Below, piece by piece: positions 52,136 through 59,385 of a stretch of 59,385 nt of DNA. Numbering within the stretch: the stretch's first letter is position 1; each line of letters opens with the position of its first letter. The position numbers were made by a program, and so were the translations under genes. The stretch lies in the NCBI GenBank assembly GCA_035514535.1, contig DATKAZ010000085.1:1-59385 (forward strand), in the 5' to 3' direction. This stretch comes from XN24 sp035514535 (GTDB lineage: Bacteria; Pseudomonadota; Gammaproteobacteria; Steroidobacterales; XN24). A model generated the notes under the pieces. It saw only the letters and a list, made by a program, of their open reading frames with translations, was not told where the DNA came from and searched no databases.

Positions 52136-53317
52136 ATGAGTTTCAAGGTTCTCACGCTCAATAACATCGCCCTCGCGGGTCTCGAGCGCCTGCCGCGTGA
52201 CCGCTACGAGGTGGCCTCGGAGATCGGCCATCCCGATGCCGTCATGGTGCGCTCGGCGGACATGCACAAGGCCGAGCTGCCGGCGAGCGTCAAGGCTGTT
52301 GCGCGGGCGGGCGCCGGCGTCAATAACATCCCGGTGGAGGCGATGAGCAAGCGGGGCGTGCCGGTATTCAACGCGCCCGGTGCTAACGCCAACGCCGTCA
52401 AGGAGCTGGTGATCGGCGGCCTGCTGCTGGCGGCCCGCAACCTGTGCGAGGCGTGGGACTATGTCCGCACCCTCGATGGCAGCGAGGAGGAACTCCATCG
52501 CGCCGTGGAGAGCGGCAAGAAGCGCTTCGTCGGCTTCGAGCTCCCGGGGCGCAGCCTCGGCGTGATCGGGCTCGGCGCCATCGGCGTGGAGGTGGCCAAT
52601 ACCGCGCTGGCGCTCGGCATGCAGGTGGTCGGCTTCGATCCGAAGATGACGGTGGAGCGCGCCTGGCAGCTCAACTCAGGCGTCCGCCAGGCGATGAGCC
52701 TCGACGACCTGTTCAGCCGCTCGCAGGCCGTCACCGTACACGTGCCGCTCGGCGAAGGAACGCGCGCGCTGGTCAACGCCGAGCGTCTTGCCCTTATGAA
52801 GCCCGGCGGCGTGCTGCTGAACTTCTCCCGCGGGCAGGTCGTCGATGACGCCGCGGCGCTCGCGTCCCTCGACCAGGGTCGCCTGGGCCGCTACGTCACG
52901 GATTTCCCGACGGCGGCAAACAAGGGCCATCCCAAGGTCATCGCCCTGCCGCACCTGGGTGCATCGACGCGCGAGGCGGAAGAGAACTGCGCCATCATGG
53001 TCGCCGAGAACCTGCGCGACTTCCTCGAGAACGGCAACATCCGCCACTCGGTCAACTTCCCCGATGCCGTGCTGCCCCGGATCGAGGGCAATACGCGCCT
53101 GGCAATCGCCAATGCGAACGTGCCCAACATGGTCGGGCAGATCTCCACGGCCCTCGCGACGGCCGGGTTGAATATCTCGGACCTGCTGAACAAGTCACGC
53201 GGCGACATCGCGTACACCCTGGCGGACGTGGACGGCGTGGTGCCGGACGACGTGCTCACGCAGATCGGCTCGATCGAAGGCGTGCTCTCGATGCGGGTAG
53301 CGCCCGACCTCGCGTGA
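52136..53317 (+). CDS. serA: D-3-phosphoglycerate dehydrogenase
   Basis: 393-aa NAD-dependent enzyme opening serine synthesis. NAD-binding GVIGLGAIGVEVAN, catalytic Arg in NFSRGQVVDD and His in PHLGASTREAEEN. The C-terminal ACT domain (VGQISTALATAGLNISDLL) is the serine-sensing part. This is the compact form without the extra ASB domain. ATG 52136 with GGAG upstream is chosen; the frame is open to 52079 without a better site. 70 bp after serC. Confidence 0.94.
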   Translation: MSFKVLTLNNIALAGLERLPRDRYEVASEIGHPDAVMVRSADMHKAELPASVKAVARAGAGVNNIPVEAMSKRGVPVFNAPGANANAVKELVIGGLLLAARNLCEAWDYVRTLDGSEEELHRAVESGKKRFVGFELPGRSLGVIGLGAIGVEVANTALALGMQVVGFDPKMTVERAWQLNSGVRQAMSLDDLFSRSQAVTVHVPLGEGTRALVNAERLALMKPGGVLLNFSRGQVVDDAAALASLDQGRLGRYVTDFPTAANKGHPKVIALPHLGASTREAEENCAIMVAENLRDFLENGNIRHSVNFPDAVLPRIEGNTRLAIANANVPNMVGQISTALATAGLNISDLLNKSRGDIAYTLADVDGVVPDDVLTQIGSIEGVLSMRVAPDLA

Positions 53318-53324
53318 GCTATGC

Positions 53325-54434
53325 ATGAACGACGCCCGCGACAAGGAGGCGCTCGACGGTATTCGCCGCCAGATTGACGCCCTCGACGAGCAACTCCAGC
53401 TGCTCATCAGCGAGCGGGCGCGCCTGGCGCTGGTCGTCGGCGGGACAAAGTATCCGGAGCCCGCGGGGTTGAGCAGGGCGCCACGGGACTACTACCGGCC
53501 CGAGCGGGAGGCGGAGGTCCTGCGCAAGGCGCTCGCCCGCAATAGCGGGCCGCTGAAGGACGAGGAAATCATCCGGCTGTTCCGCGAGATCATGTCGGCC
53601 TGCCTGGCACAGCAGGAGCCCCTCAAGGTGGCCTTCCTGGGGCCGGAGGGGACGTTCTCGCAGGCGGCCGTGCTGAAGCAGTTCGGCCATTCCGTGCGCA
53701 CGCTCGCCGTGCCGTCGATCGAGGAAGTGTTCCACGACGTCGAGGCGGGCATCGCGAACTTCGGTGTCGTGCCGGTGGAGAATTCCACCGAGGGCACCGT
53801 GAGCAATACACTCGACATGCTGGTGACGACCCCCCTGCAGATCAGCGGCGAGGTCGAGCTGCGGATCCGCCAGCACCTGCTCGGGCGCATGGACTCGCTC
53901 GCAGACGTCGCCAGGGTCTATTCGCACCAGCAATCACTCGCCCAGTGCCGGGCATGGCTGGAGCAGCGCCTTCCCGGTATCGAGCAGGTCGCCGTCGCCT
54001 CGAACGCGGAAGCCGCGCGGCGCGCTGCGACGGAGGAGGGCGCGGCGGCGATCGCCGGCGGCACGGCGGCGGAGGTCTACGGGCTGAAGCAGCTCATGGC
54101 GAACATCGAGGACCGCCCGGACAACACCACGCGTTTCGTGGTCATCGGCCGTGAAGCGTCGGGCCCGAGCGGCCGGGACAAGACCTCGCTGCTGCTGTCT
54201 TCGCGCCACCAGGCCGGCGCATTGCAGGAGCTCTTGCGCCCCCTGTCGGAGCACAAGGTCAGCATGACACGGATCGAGTCGCGTCCCTCGCGGCGCGGCA
54301 AGTGGGACTACGTGTTCTTCGTCGACGTCGAGGGACATCGCGAGGATGCGAATGTCGCGGCGGCCCTGCGCGAACTGGAAACGGCGGCCGCGTGGTGCCG
54401 CGTGCTCGGCTCCTATCCGGTGGCGATCCTGTAA
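53325..54434 (+). CDS. pheA: Bifunctional chorismate mutase/prephenate dehydratase
   Basis: 369-aa enzyme for phenylalanine synthesis (P-protein). Chorismate mutase domain about 1-95 (LDGIRRQIDALDEQLQLLIS), prephenate dehydratase about 99-280 (VAFLGPEGTFSQAA, VVPVENSTEGTV, the DNTTRFVVIG motif) and ACT domain about 285-369 with GALQELLRPL and ESRPSRRGKWDY, the Phe-binding region. Seven bp after serA. Confidence 0.97.
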   Translation: MNDARDKEALDGIRRQIDALDEQLQLLISERARLALVVGGTKYPEPAGLSRAPRDYYRPEREAEVLRKALARNSGPLKDEEIIRLFREIMSACLAQQEPLKVAFLGPEGTFSQAAVLKQFGHSVRTLAVPSIEEVFHDVEAGIANFGVVPVENSTEGTVSNTLDMLVTTPLQISGEVELRIRQHLLGRMDSLADVARVYSHQQSLAQCRAWLEQRLPGIEQVAVASNAEAARRAATEEGAAAIAGGTAAEVYGLKQLMANIEDRPDNTTRFVVIGREASGPSGRDKTSLLLSSRHQAGALQELLRPLSEHKVSMTRIESRPSRRGKWDYVFFVDVEGHREDANVAAALRELETAAAWCRVLGSYPVAIL

Positions 54435-54461
54435 ACTTGCGGCCTCCGTCCCGGAGCGCCC

Positions 54462-55583
54462 ATGACAAACACTTTCCTCGATCTTGCCGCGCCCGGCATT
54501 CACGGCCTGCGGCCCTATCAGCCCGGCAAGCCGATCGCCGAGCTCGAGCGCCAGTACGGCGTCACGGGCATCGTCAAGCTGGCTTCCAACGAGAACCCGC
54601 TGGGTCCGGCCCCCACCGTGCTGGCGGCAATCGCCGGCGCGGCCGCGGCGGCGTCGCGCTATCCGGACGCCAACGGCTTTGAGCTGAAAGGGGTGCTCGC
54701 CGCGCGCCACGGCGTGACCGCCGACTGCGTGACGCTGGGCAACGGCTCGAACGACGTGCTGGTGCTGCTGGCGGAAAGTTTCCTCGGGCCGGGGCATGCC
54801 GCGGTGTACTCGCGCCATGCCTTCGCGGTCTACGCGCTGGCGGTGCAGGCGACCGGCGCGCGCCATCGGGTCGCCGATGCATTGTCGGCAGGCCACGAAC
54901 AGCAGTACGGACACGACCTCGAGGCCATGGCCGCGCTGGTCGACGATAAGACGCGCCTTGTTTTCATCGCGAATCCGAACAACCCCACGGGCAGCTGGCT
55001 CAAAAGTCACGCGCTTGAGCGCTTCATCGCGGCGTTGCCCGGGCATGTCCTCGTCGTGGTCGACGAGGCGTATTTCGAGTACGTGCGGGAGCCGGACTAT
55101 CCCGATACCAGCCGCTGGGTCGAGCGCTACCCGAACCTGGTCGTAACGCGGACGTTTTCGAAGGCGTTCGGCCTGGCCGGACTGAGAATCGGCTACGCCG
55201 TGTCGCACCCGGACATTGCCGATATCCTCAATCGCATCCGCCAGCCGTTCAACACCAGCAGCCTGGCGCAGGCGGCGGCCCTCGCCGCCCTGCAAGACGA
55301 GGCACATCTCGCGCGTAGCGTCGAACTCAATGCCGCCGGGCTGCAGCGGGTCGCCGCCGCGTGCGCCGATCTCGGCCTGGGCGTCCTGCCGTCGGTAGGG
55401 AATTTCCTGCTCGTGGACATGCGCGTCGCGGCGCAACCGTTGTTCGAGGCGCTGCTCCGCGAAGCGGTGATCGTGCGCCCCGTGGCCAACTACGGACTGC
55501 CGAACCACCTGCGCATCAGCATCGGTACGCCGGCGGAAAACGAGCGCCTCGTGAGCGCGTTGCAAAAGGTCCTGGCGGCGTGA
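54462..55583 (+). CDS. hisC: Histidinol-phosphate aminotransferase
   Basis: 373-aa class II PLP aminotransferase. LASNENPLGP, FIANPNNPTGSW, VDEAYFEYV and Schiff-base Lys in RTFSKAFGLAGLRIGY. Lying in the pheA-hisC-aroA block it may also act on aromatic amino acids, as suggested for hisC2 of pseudomonads; that is inference. The stop overlaps the aroA GTG by four bases. Confidence 0.95.
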   Translation: MTNTFLDLAAPGIHGLRPYQPGKPIAELERQYGVTGIVKLASNENPLGPAPTVLAAIAGAAAAASRYPDANGFELKGVLAARHGVTADCVTLGNGSNDVLVLLAESFLGPGHAAVYSRHAFAVYALAVQATGARHRVADALSAGHEQQYGHDLEAMAALVDDKTRLVFIANPNNPTGSWLKSHALERFIAALPGHVLVVVDEAYFEYVREPDYPDTSRWVERYPNLVVTRTFSKAFGLAGLRIGYAVSHPDIADILNRIRQPFNTSSLAQAAALAALQDEAHLARSVELNAAGLQRVAAACADLGLGVLPSVGNFLLVDMRVAAQPLFEALLREAVIVRPVANYGLPNHLRISIGTPAENERLVSALQKVLAA

Positions 55584-56899
55584 ACGCAGCAGCCTGGCAG
55601 GTCCATCCGGCGGAGCCGCTGGCGGGCCGCCTGGCGATTCCGGGCGACAAGTCAGTCTCCCACAGGGTCATGCTGCTCGGCGCCATCGGTGCGGCGCCGC
55701 TGGAGGCGCAAGGGTTCCTGCGCAGCGAGGACTGCCTGGCGACGCGGCGCGCCGTGGAGTCGCTCGGCGCCAGGGTCACGGACCTGCCTGACGGGGGCGT
55801 TCAAGTGACGCCGCCCGCACAGCTCACTGCACCCTCGGGGCCGCTGGATTTCGGCAACTCCGGCACCGGCATCCGCCTGATGGCGGGTCTGCTGGCCGGC
55901 CGGGGCGTCGACGCGATACTCACCGGGGATGCCTCGTTGCAGCGCCGCCCGATGGAACGCGTGGCGGTGCCACTGCGCCTCATGGGAGCCGCGCTGGCAA
56001 CCCGTGACGGCTGTCCGCCGATCCGCATCTCGGCGGCGGGGCCGTTGCTGCCGGTCGAATACCACATGCCGGTGGCCAGCGCACAGGTGAAGTCAGCTAT
56101 CCTGCTCGCCGGGCTGTCGGCCGCCGGCCGCACGGTCGTGCACCAGCCGGCAGTATCGCGCGATCATACCGAGCGCCTGTTGAAGGCGCTCGGCTGCCGG
56201 GTCGAGGCCGGTGAATGGGGAGCCGCCGTCGACGGCCCCGCGCAGCCGCACGGCGGGCATGTCACCGTGCCGGGGGACTTTTCGTCGGCGGCCTTCTTTG
56301 TCGTGGGCGGCTTGCTGGCCGGCGGCGACGAGCCGCTGCTGCTCGAGGGCGTCGGCCTGAACCCGACCCGCACCGGGCTGCTGGACATTCTCAACCTGAT
56401 GGGTGCGCGGATCGAGATCACCCGCTTGCGCGAGGCCTGTGGCGAGCCCGTGGCGGATCTGCGGGTCTGGCGCAGCGAGCTCAGCGGGATCGACGTGCCG
56501 GCGGAGCTCGTGCCACTGGCCATCGACGAGTTTCCCGCCCTGTTCGTGGCCGCGGCGCTGGCCCGGGGCACCACGCGCGTTCGCGGCGCCGAAGAACTGC
56601 GCGTCAAGGAAAGCGACCGGATCGCGGTCATGGCGCGCGGCCTCGCGGCCGTCGGCGTCCAGGTCAGCGAGCAGCAGGACGGATTGATGATCAAGGGCGG
56701 CACGATGCGCGGCGGCACGGTGGACAGCGGTGGCGATCATCGCGTCGCGATGGCATTCGCGATCGCCGCGGCGCGTGCCACCGGCCCGGTCCGTATTCTG
56801 GACGTCGCCAACGTGGCGACCTCGTTTCCGGGCTTCGTCGAGACCGCGGCCGGGGTGGGTCTCGCGATCCGGTCCCTTCCGCCGGGAGCCGCGGCGTGA
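55580..56899 (+). CDS. aroA: 3-phosphoshikimate 1-carboxyvinyltransferase (EPSP synthase)
   Basis: 439-aa shikimate-pathway enzyme. IPGDKSVSHR, GNSGTGIRLMAGLL, DASLQRRPM, SAQVKSAILLAGL, SRDHTERLL, NPTRTGLL and RVKESDRIAVM are all visible. The sequence carries GDKS, RDHTE, SAQVK and NPTR, the four motifs used to define class II (CP4-like) enzymes, but the CP4 tolerance position (Ala in GNAATG) is Gly here. Starts at GTG 55580, 4-bp overlap with hisC; its stop overlaps cmk. Confidence 0.96.
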   Translation: MNAAAWQVHPAEPLAGRLAIPGDKSVSHRVMLLGAIGAAPLEAQGFLRSEDCLATRRAVESLGARVTDLPDGGVQVTPPAQLTAPSGPLDFGNSGTGIRLMAGLLAGRGVDAILTGDASLQRRPMERVAVPLRLMGAALATRDGCPPIRISAAGPLLPVEYHMPVASAQVKSAILLAGLSAAGRTVVHQPAVSRDHTERLLKALGCRVEAGEWGAAVDGPAQPHGGHVTVPGDFSSAAFFVVGGLLAGGDEPLLLEGVGLNPTRTGLLDILNLMGARIEITRLREACGEPVADLRVWRSELSGIDVPAELVPLAIDEFPALFVAAALARGTTRVRGAEELRVKESDRIAVMARGLAAVGVQVSEQQDGLMIKGGTMRGGTVDSGGDHRVAMAFAIAAARATGPVRILDVANVATSFPGFVETAAGVGLAIRSLPPGAAA

Positions 56900-57570
56900 G
56901 CGGCGTCCCGGTGCTGGCAGTGGACGGGCCCGGCGGCGCCGGCAAGGGCACGTTGTGTCGCCGGGTAGCGGAACGGCTTGGCTGGCACCTGCTGGACAGC
57001 GGTGCGCTGTATCGCCTCGTCGCAGTCGCGGCTGCGGACGCGGGTACGGAACTCGACGACGAGCACGGCCTCGCGACGCTGGCCCGCGACCTGCCTGCGC
57101 GCTTTGCCGGGGAACGCGTGTTCCTGGGCGAGCGGGACGTGACCGGGGAAATTCGCTCGGAGGAGTGTGGCGACAGGGCATCGCGCATCGCGGCGTTGCC
57201 GGGCGTCAGGACGGCCCTGGTCGGCCTGCAGCGGGGCTTCCGGCGCCCGCCGGGGCTGGTGGCCGACGGCCGCGACATGGGCACGGTCATATTTCCGGAC
57301 GCGGAGCTGAAGGTCTTCCTGACAGCGTCTGCGGAAGAGCGCGCGAAGCGGCGCTATAAGCAGTTGAAGGAAAAGGGGTTTGATGTTAACCTTCCCCGCC
57401 TTTCGGCAGAGGTTGCGGCCCGGGATCGTCGCGACGCGGAACGCGCAGTGGCGCCGTTGCGCCCGGCGCCCGATGCCTGCGTGGTCGACAGCACGGAGCT
57501 GGACATCGACGCGGTCGTCGACGCGGTGCTGGGGCAACTGAGGCAGCGGCGGCTGATGCCGGAAGACTGA
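56896..57570 (+). CDS. cmk: Cytidylate kinase
   Basis: 224-aa kinase phosphorylating CMP/dCMP. P-loop GPGGAGKGTLCRRVAE, LLDSGALYRLVAVAA, GRDMGTVIFPDAELKVFL and the lid region RRYKQLKEKGFDVN. GTG start overlaps the aroA stop. In pseudomonads aroA and cmk are fused; here they are separate but overlapping. Confidence 0.96.
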   Translation: MSGVPVLAVDGPGGAGKGTLCRRVAERLGWHLLDSGALYRLVAVAAADAGTELDDEHGLATLARDLPARFAGERVFLGERDVTGEIRSEECGDRASRIAALPGVRTALVGLQRGFRRPPGLVADGRDMGTVIFPDAELKVFLTASAEERAKRRYKQLKEKGFDVNLPRLSAEVAARDRRDAERAVAPLRPAPDACVVDSTELDIDAVVDAVLGQLRQRRLMPED

Positions 57571-57581
57571 GATCATCGTGC

Positions 57582-57607
57582 GGTCCCGATGGATGGGGGC
57601 CTTTTTT
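57582..57607 (+). terminator. Hairpin and T-run between cmk and rpsA
   Basis: GGTCCC (57582-57587) pairs with GGGGCC (57596-57601), including one G-T wobble, over an eight-base loop, followed by six Ts. It can end part of the upstream transcript or attenuate reading into rpsA, whose ATG lies 77 bp downstream. Confidence 0.7.
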
Positions 57608-57683
57608 CGTGAAAGCCCGGCGAGGCATGGACGCGCCGTCGGATTACCACTGGTCGGCCTGCGGGCCGTTGGATCAACAACCC

Positions 57684-59360
57684 ATGTCAGAAAGTTTTGC
57701 AGAGCTCTTTGAGCAAAGTTTTGCGAGTCAGCAGATTCGTCCCGGCGCCATCCTCAAGGGGCTGGTCGTCGAGATCAACGACGACGTCGTCATCGTGTCC
57801 GCCGGGCTCAAGTCCGAGTCCGTCATTCCCGCCGACCAGTTCAAGAACGAAAAGGGCGAGTGGGAAGTCGCCGTCGGTGACGAGGTCGAAGTCGCACTGG
57901 ACGCAGTCGAGGACGGCTTCGGCGAGACCCGCCTGTCCCGCGACAAGGCCAAGCGGTCCCGCACGTGGACGGTGCTGGAGGAAGCCTTCGAGAAGGGCGA
58001 GATCGTCGAGGGCATGATCACCGGGCGAGTCAAGGGCGGTTTTACCGTCGAGCTCGAGCTGGTGCGGGCCTTCCTGCCGGGCTCCCTGGTCGATGTCCGT
58101 CCGGTGCGCGACCCGAGCTATCTCGAAGGCAAGATGCTCGAGTTCAAGGTCATCAAGCTGGATCGCAAGCGTAACAATGTCGTCGTGTCCCGCCGCGCAG
58201 TGGTGGAGGCCGAGCACAGCGTCGAACGCGAAGAGCTGCTGAAGAACCTCACCGAGGGTGCGGTGTTGCCGGGGATCGTCAAGAACCTGACCGATTACGG
58301 CGCGTTCGTGGACCTGGGTGGCATCGACGGCCTGCTGCACATCACCGACATGGCCTGGCGCCGCGTCAAAAACCCGTCCGAAGTCGTCAACGTCGGCGAC
58401 GAGATCCAGGTGAAGGTGCTGAAGTTCGACCGCGAGCGGAACCGCGTGTCGCTCGGCCTCAAGCAGCTGGGCGAAGACCCGTGGCAGGATATCGCGCGGC
58501 GCTATCCGACCAGCACGCGCCTGTTCGGCAAGGTCACCAACCTGGCCGACTACGGCGCCTTCGTCGAGATCGAGGACGGCGTGGAGGGACTGGTGCACGT
58601 CTCCGAGATGGACTGGACGAACAAGAACGTCAACCCGTCGAAGATCGTGCAGATCGGTGACGAGATCGAGGTCATGGTGCTGGAGATCGACGAGGAGCGC
58701 AGGCGCGTGTCGCTCGGCATCAAGCAGTGCATGCCCAATCCGTGGAACGAGTTCGCCACCAGCTTCAACAAGGGCGATCGCGTCAAGGGCGTCATCAAGT
58801 CGATCACCGACTTCGGCATCTTTATCGGGCTGGACGGCGGCATCGACGGCCTGGTGCATCTTTCGGACCTGTCGTGGGACCTGCCCGGCGAGGAAGCCGT
58901 GCGCAACTACCGCAAGGGCGAGGAAGTCGAGGCCGTGGTGCTGTCGATCGATCCCGAGCGCGAGCGCATCTCGCTGGGCGTCAAGCAGCTCGATCGCGAC
59001 CCGATGTCGGCCTGGCTCGCGGAGCACCCTAAGGGCACCATCGTCAAGGGCGTGGTGACCGAGGTGGATGCCAAGGGCGCCGTGATCGACGTCGGCGGGC
59101 TGGAAGGCTATCTGCGCGCCTCGGAGCTGTCGCGCGAGCGGGTCGAGGATGCCCGCACGGTGCTGAAGCCGGGCGAGGAAATCGAGGCCCGGTTTACCGG
59201 CCTGGATCGCAAGAGCCGCCAGATTTCGCTGTCGATCAAGGCCAAGGAGGTCTGGGAAGAGGCCGAGGCCATGCAGAGCTACAAGAAGTCTGATTCGACT
59301 ACGGGGACAAGCCTGGGCGATCTGCTCAAGGAGCAGATCTCGAGCCAGGAGAATTCCTGA
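57684..59360 (+). CDS. rpsA: 30S ribosomal protein S1
   Basis: 558-aa mRNA-binding ribosomal protein, standard size, with six S1 repeats: domains 1-2 ribosome-binding (GAILKGLVVEINDDVVIVSA; MITGRVKGGFTVELELVRAF), then four RNA-binding repeats (NLTDYGAFVDLGG, NLADYGAFVEIEDG, SITDFGIFIGLDGG and VDAKGAVIDVGG). The ATG at 57684 gives the known MSESFAELFEQS start; no clear Shine-Dalgarno precedes it, as is typical for rpsA, which uses a structured leader and is autocontrolled. The 25 bases after its stop reach the window end. Confidence 0.98.
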   Translation: MSESFAELFEQSFASQQIRPGAILKGLVVEINDDVVIVSAGLKSESVIPADQFKNEKGEWEVAVGDEVEVALDAVEDGFGETRLSRDKAKRSRTWTVLEEAFEKGEIVEGMITGRVKGGFTVELELVRAFLPGSLVDVRPVRDPSYLEGKMLEFKVIKLDRKRNNVVVSRRAVVEAEHSVEREELLKNLTEGAVLPGIVKNLTDYGAFVDLGGIDGLLHITDMAWRRVKNPSEVVNVGDEIQVKVLKFDRERNRVSLGLKQLGEDPWQDIARRYPTSTRLFGKVTNLADYGAFVEIEDGVEGLVHVSEMDWTNKNVNPSKIVQIGDEIEVMVLEIDEERRRVSLGIKQCMPNPWNEFATSFNKGDRVKGVIKSITDFGIFIGLDGGIDGLVHLSDLSWDLPGEEAVRNYRKGEEVEAVVLSIDPERERISLGVKQLDRDPMSAWLAEHPKGTIVKGVVTEVDAKGAVIDVGGLEGYLRASELSRERVEDARTVLKPGEEIEARFTGLDRKSRQISLSIKAKEVWEEAEAMQSYKKSDSTTGTSLGDLLKEQISSQENS

Positions 59361-59385
59361 CGAAACCGGGGGCGGGCCGCCACGC

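Overview
The window reads as chromosomal DNA of a free-living, GC-rich gammaproteobacterium outside the Enterobacterales. ZipA and the metY-rimP-nusA-infB-rbfA-truB-rpsO-pnp order point to Gammaproteobacteria. SMC-ScpAB instead of MukBEF, separate nuoC/nuoD, a PhaR regulator and short-form QueF argue against an enteric. The order gyrA-serC-pheA-hisC-aroA-cmk-rpsA beside mtnA/mtaD/ubiG/mupP/yciK matches what I remember of Pseudomonas and relatives. I cannot name a genus.

Layout. (1) 1-14144, plus strand: complex I (nuo) operon from a truncated nuoD to nuoN. The place of nuoL is taken by three genes: an Mrp-type subunit D (489 aa), an 83-aa membrane protein, and a second Mrp-D-like subunit (581 aa) with a NuoL-like C-terminal tail. 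(2) 14145-22845: a perfect 38-bp palindrome acting as terminator, initiator tRNA, then rimP-nusA-infB-rbfA-truB and rpsO-pnp. (3) 23026-26132, minus strand: phaR, the dksA-gluQ pair (DksA with a histone-like tail) and queF. (4) 26273-32545, plus: smc, zipA, ligA. (5) 32599-36141: an AT-richer island with two DUF6502-type genes, a secreted protein carrying 21 tandem octapeptides, and about 660 bp without a recognisable gene. (6) 36142-41380: bolA (minus), then yciO, a site-2-protease-family gene, trpS, scpA, scpB and rluB. (7) 41386-47080, minus: overlapping operon mtaD-ubiG-mupP/gph-rmuC-squalene-synthase-like-yciK. (8) 47175-59360, plus: mtnA, gyrA, serC, serA, pheA, hisC, aroA, cmk and rpsA.

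Most of the window is conserved core: respiration, the translation/transcription machinery, chromosome segregation (SMC, ScpA and ScpB are all here), DNA topology, methylthioadenosine salvage, and serine, aromatic and histidine biosynthesis. Two places stand out. The first is the complex I operon, which should give an enzyme with four antiporter-like pump subunits (two of Mrp type plus NuoM and NuoN) instead of three. The second is the DUF6502 / octapeptide-repeat island, where a good minus-strand promoter overlapped by an inverted repeat drives a regulator-like gene and a secreted protein with 21 near-identical (IAGTGIEG) repeats. The repeats differ in DNA but almost not in protein, so they are under selection; their function is unknown to me.

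All calls come from reading the sequence and from memory of protein families. No database search was run, and start codons are judged from reading frame, ribosome-binding sites and overlaps.
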